Positions 42,098-52,458 of a stretch of DNA of 64,000 nucleotides are shown in pieces. The notes under the pieces are model-generated. The model was not told the origin of the DNA. It ran no database searches and saw nothing but the letters and a program-made list of their open reading frames with translations. This DNA is from Trichuris trichiura (taxonomy: Eukaryota > Nematoda > Enoplea > Trichinellida > Trichuridae): NCBI GenBank assembly GCA_037903355.1, contig JBAJFE010000046.1, positions 186,001 through 250,000 of the forward strand, read 5' to 3'. A program made the translations under genes and the position numbers. Position 1 is the stretch's first letter. Every line of letters starts with the position of its first letter.

Positions 42098-42997
42098 ATG
42101 GTTTCGCCCAAGTTGTCGGTCGACTGTTGGGCGCAAGTGTTCTGTCAGCTGGACGCAGCGGATCAGCTGGCATGTAGTTTAGTTTGCAAAAGTTGGTTTT
42201 CCATACTGAAAGTGGCGTATCGCTTTGTTACTGCTTGGCGGGTGGTAATTCGCGAAAGCTGTCGTTTGAGCGATTGCCAATTTGCGCCGACGGGCGAAGG
42301 AACATTTTGGGCCCATGTTCATCTGTGTGTTTGCGACGCGCACGGCGACCTGCAGTTGTCCCTATTGGAGACATTATTGGAAGTAGCTGGACAGTATGCG
42401 TTGCATTTGTCCGTTGAAGACGAAACGGTGAACGGGAAAAGTTCCGTGGACGGTCGGATTCTGCAGTTGCTGTTCGAGCATTGCTGCAGCTTGGCTAGTT
42501 TGCAGCTGTACAATGTGAATTTGTCTCGCGTCGAGCTGCGCCACCTTTTGCCAGTAGGTCTGATGCGAAAGTTGAATATGCTACTTGTTGACGATTGCTA
42601 TCCGAATTTTTTGATCAACGACAAATTGCTGAGCGTAGTGGCTGATATTGAAACCATAACGGAAATTCACTTGCGCCACTGTGACGCGCTGACGGACAGA
42701 TCAATGAAATGGTTTAGCGAAAAGTGTCCGTACTTAAGCAACGTTGATGTTACCGGCTGCAAGGCGCTGACGGCGGCAGGACTTGCTTGCTTGGTGGTCA
42801 GTTTGCCCAGTAAAGTGCACGACCTCGTGCACGTTAAAGTTAGTGAACTGGCGGTTGACGGTGAGCAGTTGAAAGCTCTTTCGCTGCTGCACGACGACGA
42901 TTGGGTTTTCATTTCGTTCCAAATAGCGCTTGGTCGTTCCGCTTGTTGCATATATCGACGAACGGTGCCTCACAAGTCGGTTATCATATACGTGTAA
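42098..42997 (+). CDS. F-box and leucine-rich-repeat protein
   Basis: A single-exon protein of 299 residues. Residues about 5-45 form an F-box: LSVDCWAQVFCQLDAADQLA followed by CSLVCKSWFSILK. The F-box would bind Skp1 in an SCF ubiquitin ligase. The C-terminal two thirds contain irregular leucine-rich repeats, for example ITEIHLRHCDALTDRSMKWF and LSNVDVTGCKALTAAGLACL, typical of the FBXL class, which likely recognise a substrate. I cannot assign an orthologue. It is divergent from PSMD13 and convergent with DHX38. Confidence 0.82.
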   Translation: MVSPKLSVDCWAQVFCQLDAADQLACSLVCKSWFSILKVAYRFVTAWRVVIRESCRLSDCQFAPTGEGTFWAHVHLCVCDAHGDLQLSLLETLLEVAGQYALHLSVEDETVNGKSSVDGRILQLLFEHCCSLASLQLYNVNLSRVELRHLLPVGLMRKLNMLLVDDCYPNFLINDKLLSVVADIETITEIHLRHCDALTDRSMKWFSEKCPYLSNVDVTGCKALTAAGLACLVVSLPSKVHDLVHVKVSELAVDGEQLKALSLLHDDDWVFISFQIALGRSACCIYRRTVPHKSVIIYV

Positions 42998-43450
42998 TTG
43001 TAGGTGATGATGTTACCAAAGGGTAGGTCTATTATAACAGCGCTTTGAATGGTGGGTGAGCCGAAGCAAAGTAGTTTTCCTAGTGAACGGAAGTTGCGCG
43101 TCACGTGACGCCAAGATTGCATACGTAAGCAATAGATCGTGGTTTGGTCGCGATTGGCGGCAGTTCAAGTGTGAAGTGACATGTGAATTCGTATGTGAGA
43201 GTAAATAAGATGTTGAGTCGACTTGACGTTTATTGAAGAAGCACTGTTGCGAGAATTTATTTAGTGAAATTTTTCTGTCAGCTAACTGTCCTTTTGGCGG
43301 TCGACGGGCAGATGCTGTAAACGCGATGTAGTAGAACGGTGTTAAAGGAGAGGGAAACTATTTTAAACTGTGCAAACATAAAAACGTCAATGGGCATATA
43401 TGTATATATACGTACAAGCACTATTGGTGGCCAGGTTGAAGTGAGCGTTA
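42998..43450. other. convergent gap, F-box gene / DHX38
   Basis: This gap lies between the F-box stop and the DHX38 stop. TTTATT motifs near 43228 and 43257 are AATAAA on the minus strand and could end the DHX38 transcript. Nothing else is recognised. Confidence 0.55.
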
Positions 43451-46400
43451 TCACCAACCAAAATGGCCAGCACGAGGGGTAGATCGGTTCGTATCCGACC
43501 TGCCCGGAGTGGCTACTTTTATTTTTTTCCATTGAGCCTGTTGCACCTTTTCTTGCAGTTCCTTCTGAGCGGTAAGTTGCTGTTGCGCCTGACGCATTTC
43601 TTGCTCCATGGTCTCCATGTCCTTGAGCGTTTGCTGACGTTTCTCCTGAATGTCGCAGAGTCGAATGAAAAGAGAAAACGCATTTTTGCTTAGTCACTTA
43701 CGCATCTGGTCACTCCGCTCTGCTTAATGCTGTAGAACATGGGACCGAGTTCGGCAAGCCAGCAACCATCAACTGCCGTTACGCATTGCATGTACTCTTT
43801 GGCCGTCATAACTAGTTCGTGGTACACCACATAGTCGGGAGTGTAACCCATGCCGAATAAAGCGCTGGTCGGATGAAGGAAACAGGGCATTCCCGTTCTC
43901 AAGTTTACGTACTCGCCAATACCTTTTAGCCTAGGATAGATGGTTGGATGACGTGGTAATAAATTTTGTAAAAGTGTTGAGGAGGCAAACCTGGCGGCAT
44001 TATGGAAGTAGGCAGAGCAGACACATTTTCGTACCACATCCCAGTCCGTGCCGCAAGACAAGATGTCCATTTTCTGTTGGTCCATTATGTCTTTGAGCTG
44101 GGCTCTGATTTCGCGAACCTTTCGCATAGCTTTGACGTGGATGAAGTGTTCACTGCACCAATTGGAACTGTAGCGATTGACACGCCACTGGAGGTAGACG
44201 TTGAGAAAGGTAAGGTGATCGCTCTCGGGCACCTACGGAAAGATTGAACGTTCAGTGAATAATAGCGCAACAACCTACCTGAAACTTTTCCCTCTTAATG
44301 TCACCTTCTTCTTCTCGTCCTTTAGGTCTGTAGAAAACTGACGGTACAGAAAGCATGGAAACAATGGTCAAAATTTCTTCGCTGCATCCCATCTGGCAAG
44401 AAACAAGCAACATTTTGGACAGCGTTGGGTCGAGCGGAAATTCGATCATCTCGCGGCCCATTGGCGTCAGTTTGCCCGTATTGTCCAATGCGCTTAGCGT
44501 CCACAGTTGATACATGCTGTTCAAGATGTTATCCTGCGGAGGAGGGTCCATGAAGTGAAATTTTAGTAGATCTTCCACACCGAGCGACTTCAAAAGCAGT
44601 ACCACGTTGGCAAGGTTGGTACGTTGAATTTCCGGCACCGTATTTGCCAACAGCTCCTCTTTGAATTGTCGTTCCGTGTACAGTCTGTAGCATTGGCCAG
44701 GCCCTGTCCTACCGGCTCTGCCGCTTCGCTGATTTGCGCTCGCTTGGCTGACGGGAAAAACTTGCAGCGCGTCCATGCCGATTCTCGGATTGAACACTTT
44801 GAGCTTACAATAACCTGGATCAACGACAAACAGTATACCGTCCAGCGTCAACGATGTCTCCGCAATGTTCGTAGCAACAATACATTTGCGCATACCATCC
44901 GGAGCGCGTTGGAAAATTTTTGCCTGCAGATCACTGGGCAGTTGAGAATAAATAGGTAGAACGGATAACGGTGGTGCCTCCTCGAGTTCGGCCAGTCGTG
45001 CGCTAATCAGTGCGCAAGTAACTTCAATATCTTCCTGTCCTGGCATAAAAATTAGTATATCCCCTTGAAGACCGCCTACATGTATTGTCACAGCCTGCTT
45101 TACTGCCGCTTCAACGTAGTCTTCAACGACATTTTTGCTGTGCATTATTTCAACAGGGAACGTTCTGCCAGGAATAACGAAAACTGGCACATTGCCAAAG
45201 AAGTCGGCAAATTTTTGCGCATCCATCGTAGCTGAAGTTACGATCAGTCTCAAGTCGCGACGGCGTGCGACAACTTCCTTAAGCAGGCCGAACAAAACGT
45301 CCGTGTTCAATGACCTCTCGTGAGCCTCGTCCATTATCACCGCGCTGTAGTTGTCCAAATCCGGCTCACCAAGGCACTCGCGAAGTAGTATACCGTCAGT
45401 CATGTACTTGATTACCGTTTTGGATGACGTGCAATCTTCGAAACGAATTGCGTAGCCAACTTGGTCACCCAACGGGCATCCAACTTCGTCGGCAACTCGC
45501 TTGGCCACCGACATTGCTGCCACCCGCCTCGGTTGTGTACATCCAATAACGCCCAGCGCTCCGTAACCCTCTTCGTACAGGTACTGAGTTAATTGAGTAG
45601 TCTTTCCGCTGCCGGTTTCTCCGACCACGACAGTTACGCTATTTTCACGAATCACTTTCAACAGCTGTTGTCGGACCGCGAACACGGGTAGGTATTGTCT
45701 CTGTTCACGGAGGCTTTTCTTTTTGGCAAAGTCGGAAACCGCCTCGGAATCTTTCATATGATCGGCGAATTGATGGCTCGTCTTGTAGTCTCCCGATTCA
45801 ACGGAATCGCTAGTGTCGATCACGTCTTTCTTTCGAACGCCCATAATGTTGCCTGCAAGCAATTTTCTCAAGTAGCGAAGGCTTATTTTCGCAGTCATGC
45901 TTAAGCATTGCCAGTGGAGTTAAGGAATTTACGGCATCAAGGCTAGCTGATCAGCTCTGCTGCCGTCTTCAGTGCTAGTTCGTCCAAAAGGAACAACCGC
46001 AGCCGTTACGCAGTGCGGTAGTCCTAATATTCACCCAATGAAAAAGCCCCGCCATGTAGGACAAGTTAAATTTGGCAGAGTAAGTGCAATTAACAGAATA
46101 GGGCAGACTTTCGTTCTGCTTATTGAACGGTAAGACTGAAGACGGTCGCCAAGTTTCCTGGATTAGTTTATTTTTAAACGGCTGCTACTAGTAAAAAAAG
46201 AAGCTTGGCCCAAAACTGATTACTTATATTACTTCGTTCAGTGCAAATGTCTTCGCGTCTGACTTTTTACGGAAGCGTGTGGTCACCGAAAACGCAACCA
46301 ACCTTCGCAATGACATGAAAAAAAATTGGATGGAAGAAATTAAGCTAGAAAAAGCGTACATTGGTAAGGAAAAAGTGTTGCTGCTGAGGACAAGGTGAAT

Positions 46401-47971
46401 TACCTTTTTCTCTACGTGTTAACGCCACTTTTTTACGCACTACAATGGTGAAGCCTCATTTGTTCACGGCCTGTGAACGCGACGACATTTGTTGATGAAA
46501 CAAGCTACATGTCATTTGTTACATTTTTCAATGGACTGTTTGCTTCCGTAAAAAGATACATACGTTTAGACTAGTAGCAGCTTTAGGCCAAAATTAGCGG
46601 CCATCTCTTAAACGGAACCAGCAGTAGCGAAGGCGAAATGAGCAGACGCGCAAAGATGAAATTACCAATTTGAGTTCCGCCGAGTTCCCAGTGCTTTTCT
46701 TGGTCACGTTTTCTTTCTTCGGCTTCCCTCCACGCCCGTATGGCAGCGCTACCTTTTCGGGCGATGATAGCCATGTCGCAAGTGGGATCACGAACAGGTA
46801 CAACAGGTTCAGGCTGCTTGGTGAATATGATGCGACCGTCAAGAAAAGGGGGTACCATATTATGAACGAGAAGGTTGACGCGACTCTCAGAATCGTCATT
46901 AAAATCCTCCTCCAATTCCATTCGCTGAATGATTCCACTGCGAAACAGTCTGTTGTTCTCCCACATTTCATTGTCTTTCTTGATCTGCTGTTGCCTGGCG
47001 GTCAACCGTTTCTTCTTTTGTTCTTCAAGTCGCTGTTCTCGTTGTTTCGTGTATTCTTGCGAGATGGAGGCGAATGGATTGTGATCATCGTCGAAACATT
47101 CTTGCAGTTCGTCCATTTCATACCAGTTACGGTCAAGCCGCCGTTGCTCTTCTTCCCAATCAAAGCGGTCCCTTTCGGAGGCAAAAGAAGGTTCGTTGTC
47201 CGTTTGTGACCACACTGACGGTGTGTCGCCAATTTTACCTTTTGACGCAGCCAGCTGTTGGTCATGAAGGCGACGACGACGACGACGCCCGCTGTGACGA
47301 CGTTCGCGTTCACTGCGCCAAATGCTTATCAAACTCCTTTCAGTGGATGCGTCGTCACGACTGCCGGTCAAAATGGGAGTTGGCAAATCCCAGGATGAAG
47401 TTGACTTGCTGCGCTTTGCTACCTCGTCGACGTCGTCATCCCAGTTTGATCTGGAGGGTGTACCTGGAACTTTGAATAAAGGGGTTGCGGGCGCGCGAAA
47501 TCGGTGCTGCGCCGCTCGTTTCCGGCTGCCGCCTGTCGGCCGTCCCTTTTTGTCCATAGATGACGCTTCCAAGCCTCTACGATCGTCGTGACCATGCTGT
47601 CCTTTGATGAATCTACAAAACCGCGCTTATCATAGTTGATGTACGGTCAGCAAAGACACGTCAACTTGTTACCTTGATATCCTTTCACGAACGCTTTGCG
47701 GAATTGCTAGCAGCTCTTCATCGCTTTGACGCCTTCTGTACTGCCGTTTGTCGTGACGGCTCTTTTCCATCGCTCTTTGCCGTTCGGCACGTTTAGCTGC
47801 TGCCAGTTTATCCAATCCGAGCAAGGAAACGGTGGGCTCTGCTACTGCTGCGGAGTGCGCTTTACTTTCTGGTTGTTTTTTCAAAATCAATCCGCCGCTA
47901 GTATGGTGATAACCTTCCAACCGATGCAGCGACGGATCGTCCATGGGCACAGCAGCCGTTTCTTTAGGCAT
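43451..47971 (-). CDS. DHX38: DEAH-box splicing helicase DHX38/PRP16
   Basis: A spliceosomal RNA helicase that remodels the complex after step 1 (PRP16 in yeast, mog-1 in C. elegans). Six exons: 47673-47971, 46666-47612, 44279-45852, 43991-44232, 43702-43930 and 43451-43645. Phases close and give 1161 residues (human about 1227). The N-terminal [22 protein letters not shown] and [19 protein letters not shown] match DHX38 specifically. The helicase core has GETGSGKT (about 493-500), DEAH (590-593), SAT (622-624) and [10 protein letters not shown] (790-799). The C-terminal HA2/OB region includes [14 protein letters not shown] and [15 protein letters not shown]. The start could be the Met at 47971 or the later MDDPSL Met. 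The intron 43931-43990 is 60 nt with no in-frame stop, so it can be mistaken for exon. Confidence 0.96.
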
Positions 47972-48461
47972 AATCTTAAAATACTTGCTTGCATAGATGA
48001 GAGAGAGAGAGAAGCTTGGTGAGTGAAAATACGGTAAACAGATGGGGTTCACCTGTGGGTGGCAACAACAGCCAAAGCAAACATGCTGCTCCAAGTTTAT
48101 TTACATTGAAGTAAGGTTGAAAAAGGAAAAGATCATAAGGCAATTGCGCAGACATCAACGACAGCAGTAGCAATGGCTGCCTGTTATAGATTTTTTAAAA
48201 AAATATCATCGAAACAGCACCTACAGTCAGACTATAAAAGTCTTGCCCACTTTCAAAGGCGATTAGACAGAGCAAGAGGCGCTCTGTTCCAACTGGAAGA
48301 AAAGGGCAAAACAGAAAAGAGTGTCTGTCCACTGAAACTGCCTATACAAGCGAGAGAACGAATAGAGAGCCCAACTGAGCGTTGGGCAGTAAAGAAATGA
48401 TTGGCAGTTCCATTTGTGCCAGTGGTACACTTGAAACAACCGCAAGGATGGACGACGAATA
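47972..48461. other. gap between REEP and DHX38 (tandem, minus strand)
   Basis: About 490 bp separate the REEP stop from the DHX38 start on the same strand. A TTTATT at about 48097 (AATAAA on minus) could end the REEP transcript roughly 125 bp before the DHX38 start. A short plus-strand open frame at 48173-48400 has no family features. Confidence 0.5.
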
Positions 48462-49695
48462 CTAAAGCGTTCCATCGCGACGTCGTCGTCGAGGCAAGGT
48501 CGAGTAACCACTGGTTATGGGCCTTGTTGTCGCTGTCCGACGAGTCGACTGCCTCAACGCAGGTCGACTTTTGGGACCAACGTTATCGTCGGAGTACAAG
48601 TACTGGAATTCTTCTTCGACTAATCGCCCACCGTCATCATAGTATCCTTGCCACGTTGTCTGCTGATGCTGATCGCTCCCGTCGTCACGTTCGTCGTCCG
48701 ACCGTGACAAATCGCCCACGCTATAGCTTTTACGCAACTGGTTCACCAAATGAAGTTGACCTGGAAACAAACGCATGCCAACTTATCCAGAGCAGAGATA
48801 GTGGTATAAAAAACTTGTCGCGCAATACAACATTACGGATTACGAAGGAGCAATACGTTGACGAAACAGAAGAATTCGGTTCAAACAGTTTAACCAAGCG
48901 AAAACCACACAAACATATTGCATGTGGTTCTACCCTTTAAAGCCAACTCCGTTCGCAACTGAACCAAGAGGAGGAAGTTTCGAAAGACGGGCTGTCTTTT
49001 AACAGGCTAGGGTTGTTTCATAGTTGATCTTCTGGTTCACGGGTTTGGCCTGTTCGATGTATCTGTAAGTAAACTTCAAAGTGCCCTACCAACGAATTCT
49101 ACACCGGTAAAGAATTGTTCTGTGATTTTTCTAACAATTTGCTCATCCATTCGTTGGTAGGGCACTTTGAAATTTACTTACAGATACATCAAACAGGCCA
49201 AACCCGTGAACCAGAAGATCAACTATGAAAGGAGGAAGTTAACAAAAAGCGTACTCCCGGTAAATCTATCCTACCTTTGACAGCGGCAGATGCGACAATT
49301 TCACGAGCATACATGAATCCACGAGATCCCAGGCCAACAATGGCTGTATACCCATGCTTTTTCGCCTGTATCAGGTAATCATCAATATCTTTTTCGTGAC
49401 GAACTAGCAGCGGATGCACGAATTTTCGGTACAAGAAAGAGGCTCCGCGTGTGTACGGTGAAATGAGCCAAAGTACGAACATGATTTTGCACTCGTAGTA
49501 AAATGGCAACCATAAACCGAGGAAAATATCAGCAACCACTTCGATATTTAAGAAAAGGGCAAACACGATCCAGTACATCATCCATTTCACATATTCCCGC
49601 ACATTCTTTGAGCGAACCGCTTTGTATGACCGGTAGGCGGGATACAATGTCCCACAAGTCAGCGTCAGCAGCTTACTGAGAAAATTTGACAACAT
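48462..49695 (-). CDS. REEP1-4-type ER membrane-shaping protein
   Basis: A member of the TB2/DP1/HVA22 family, which inserts hydrophobic hairpins to shape tubular ER and bind microtubules. Exons 49275-49695 and 48462-48760 join in phase 1 and give 239 residues. Residues 1-100 hold the domain: [56 protein letters not shown] and [10 protein letters not shown]. The REEP1-4 extension follows ([13 protein letters not shown]), then SYSVGDL, matching the SFSMQDL motif of REEP1-4 rather than REEP5/6. The tail is acidic then Arg-rich. The intron carries a foldback element. An acceptor-like gatcag precedes the ATG by 5 nt. Confidence 0.93.
48967..49240. mobile_element. foldback element, family B, in the REEP intron
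   Basis: The body 48980-49227 is flanked by 13-mers differing at one position (AGAGGAGGAAGTT at 48967-48979 and AAAGGAGGAAGTT at 49228-49240). Inverted arms lie at about 49018-49097 and 49150-49230, with matching GTATCTGTAAGTAAACTT and GCCCTACCAACG blocks. The left side has an extra unpaired head beginning CGAAAGACGGGCTGTCTTTT. It shares almost all of its sequence with the copies at 52.9 and 59.8 kb. Confidence 0.8.
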
Positions 49696-51095
49696 ATCAC
49701 CTGATCAGCTGCAACAGCACCAATGAAACGCAGCGAAGTGGAGTAACGGTTACCGTGGCTAACGAGCTTGGGTAAGAAAGCAATTTGTCCACGCAGAGCT
49801 AATGCTGCAGTGCTCGTAGTAAACGGAAAAAGTTGTTTCGCAGTAAGTATTTAATAATTTACTACAGATACAAGGCGCTGCCTCAAACATCAACAGCACC
49901 CGTTCACAGAAGTCTTTAAAAAAATGCCATCATTCAATCAGTACGACCTCAAAAAAAGGAACAGTTTAAACATGTAAAGAGTAAGCGAAAAGAAACGGCT
50001 AACTTACTGAGCTTTTAGAAAGTGACATTAAACGCCACGACAATTAAAAACGACACCGCCCACCGCCTAAACGCGGTGTCAACAAATTGCTTACAGTAAT
50101 GTGAATGTCAGGTTAGCTAGTGTAAACCATGTGGTTATTTTGTAATTTAAACTTTATTGGTCAGCATTATCACCATACTGTTGGAAAGATGTCCAGAGTA
50201 AATTTCATTTCCAGCATAATATTGCTGCTATTGTTTTTAAGTATGATCTTTTGTCATGGCAATCCTGTATTCTACTTTGAAGTTTTCCAGGTGAAGTTCG
50301 GTTAGGCGAAGTAGACGTCGCGTGCTTTGTGTTATAGTGGAGTGAGGAAGTCGCTGAAATCGCCACAAGGTATTAATGTGTCCCATTCCTTTCTGTGCAC
50401 GTTTAAAATCCGTTGGAGCGGTTAATACGGACAAGTGATGGTTTCACAGGCGCATAACGTGACATGCTTGAAATTAAGGCGCGAAGCGGCGTAGCACATT
50501 GGTAACATGTCTTGAACGTTTGAAAGGCGGAAGATTTTTCTGTAGCTACGGTTAAATTCCTATCGTGATCAGAATTACGATGAGGCTGTTCATTTATTCA
50601 ATAAACAAGTCGGCCATGATCCAGTGGAGTAGAATTCTTGACCGGTTTTATAAAATGTAGACTTGTTTGACAATTAGTTTTTCAAAGTGAAGTTTGGCAA
50701 GAAGAAGGAGCGCGTAAAGCGTTATTTCGCCATGGCAAATTATTTCGATAATGATGACTCATGCGCGCGTGAGCGTCCATGGTTGTGTAGCCGTTCATTT
50801 GCTGGGGGCAGAAGCATTGTTTGTCGTCAGTTGTCCAAGACGGTTTGCCGTCGTTTCTTGGTATAGCGAACAGGTACGATACTAGTTTTCCTTGTATGTA
50901 TGTATGTATAGTATTGATTTGTACTGATAGAGCGGAGCAACTTAAGTGGTGTCGGATGGTGACCTTGATTTTGTGCACAAGTTCACTGTTGTCAAGATAG
51001 TTAATGCTGAGCTGTCCAGTTGTTCGTCGTCATTCGTCGTGCTCGTCGAGTTATATTTTGCAGTAATCGTCTAACGTCTTGTTTAGACTATCCAA
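49696..51095. other. intergenic between REEP and TIP-1 (divergent starts)
   Basis: I see no recognisable gene in this 1.4 kb. It lies between two divergent start codons, so both promoters should be here. A GTAT-type short tandem repeat occurs near 50895. Confidence 0.55.
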
Positions 51096-52332
51096 ATGGC
51101 TTTCTATGCTCACACCGCAGGGGTGCCGTTCAAATGTGTAAGCGTAAGTAATTGCTCACCTACGGATTGATTGTGGTTTATCTTTGTCGTCGGTGCGCTA
51201 GATTCCCATAGTCTTGACTAAGTCGATGAATACAAATAGCGATGGAGAAAAAACGTACAAGTGCGGTTTCCGTATCGGTGGAGGAATCGACCAAGATCCC
51301 AATCAGTCCCCTTACGGTTACCCAGACTCGGCATGAGTTATGGTTGTTCTGTTGATTGATTCTAAGTGCGACAACTGTTAAGGGAATATACGTTACGTAT
51401 GTGGAACCTGGTGGGCCTGCTGATTTATGTGGCTTGAAAATGCACGACAAAATTTTGCAAGTACGTTGTTCTTGCGAGTATTTCTAGCTTTGATCATTGT
51501 GTTATAGCTGGTTGGGAGGCGAGTTCTCTTCATTTATCCTTTTGTTTTTCAGGCAATTTTATGTCAAGAGAAATGTAACGTTTCGGTTATAAATTGTTAT
51601 CCTTCTGTTGTTTCTTCATCGATGTTGTTCCGTTTGCGCGAGGAGAAGCTCATGTGTGCTCCGGTCGATTTCGAAAGCTTGAAAAGTTTTAGCATGACAG
51701 AGAAGTTTATTTTGTCAATATCAGTGATGCCAGCGGGCATTGCGGTAATGAGAATTAAGCAAAAGCAGCAGGGGTCAAAGTTTGTCCGAGAGGTGTGTTG
51801 ACAAAGTAGATGCTTGTTCACAATGAAAAAATGTGCGTTAAATGCACGTAGATCAGAACGTTCTGTCCCGGTATCTTCGTTTAACAAGATTACGAAGGTT
51901 CGGCAGTTTTAGTATATTGCTGATAGGGGAAAGCTGTACGTAAGCGATGCTGCAGGTTAGGCTGCTTATCCTCCGTGATGAGTGCCGAGAAAATCGTTCC
52001 TACGCAAGGTCTTCTGGTGCGCTGTATTGGGTTTTGGCGAGTGTTAACTAGCGTGAGAGCGCAGTTTTTCAACTGTGCTACGTAGGAGTGCTGCAGCGTT
52101 TGGGATGAATCTTTTGTGTATGGTCAACATTCTCATTGCGATACCACCATTTTCAGGAACAGGGTCGTGCTAGTGTACAATCGGTACTGTTTTCGTTGAT
52201 TTCAATGTATTTTTTCAGGTAAACGGATACGATTTCACATTGCTTACGCACGAGCGAGCTGTGCACTATTTGAAGAAGAACGAACGACTGAAAATGCTGG
52301 TTGCCCGAGCTGAAGTGCAGGACTTTCCATAA
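51096..52332 (+). CDS. TAX1BP3: TAX1BP3/TIP-1-like single PDZ protein
   Basis: A small cytosolic protein consisting of one PDZ domain that binds C-terminal peptides and can act as a competitive scaffold inhibitor. Exons 51096-51143, 51202-51330, 51383-51460 and 52219-52332, all phase 0, give 122 residues (human 124). GFRIGGGIDQDPNQSP is the carboxylate-binding loop region and matches the TIP-1 block ILGFSIGGGIDQDPSQNP. GIYVTYVEPGGPADLCGLKM and DKILQVNGYDFTLLTHERAV cover the rest. The second intron (51331-51382) appears to use a GC donor, because no in-frame GT is available before the TGA at 51334. An acceptor-like cttgtttag lies about 10 nt before the ATG. It ends 126 bp from the convergent eIF3d stop. 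Confidence 0.88.
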
Positions 52333-52458
52333 GAAATTTTGCTGGACAATTGTGTTCCGCCAATTCGAGTTGTTTTTGAGCTTGAACAGCGGATTAATTT
52401 AAGAGGTCTGTCGCTTGCGTTATTTGTTTTACCATGCGCAATTTCACCAAGTACGACT

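Noticed and set aside
41883..42173. 96-codon minus-strand frame across the PSMD13/F-box gap
   Set aside because: It overlaps both divergent gene starts and has no family features. It is not a third gene.
48173..48400. Plus-strand 75-codon open frame between REEP and DHX38
   Set aside because: It has no family features and probably overlaps the 3' UTR of the REEP gene on the other strand.
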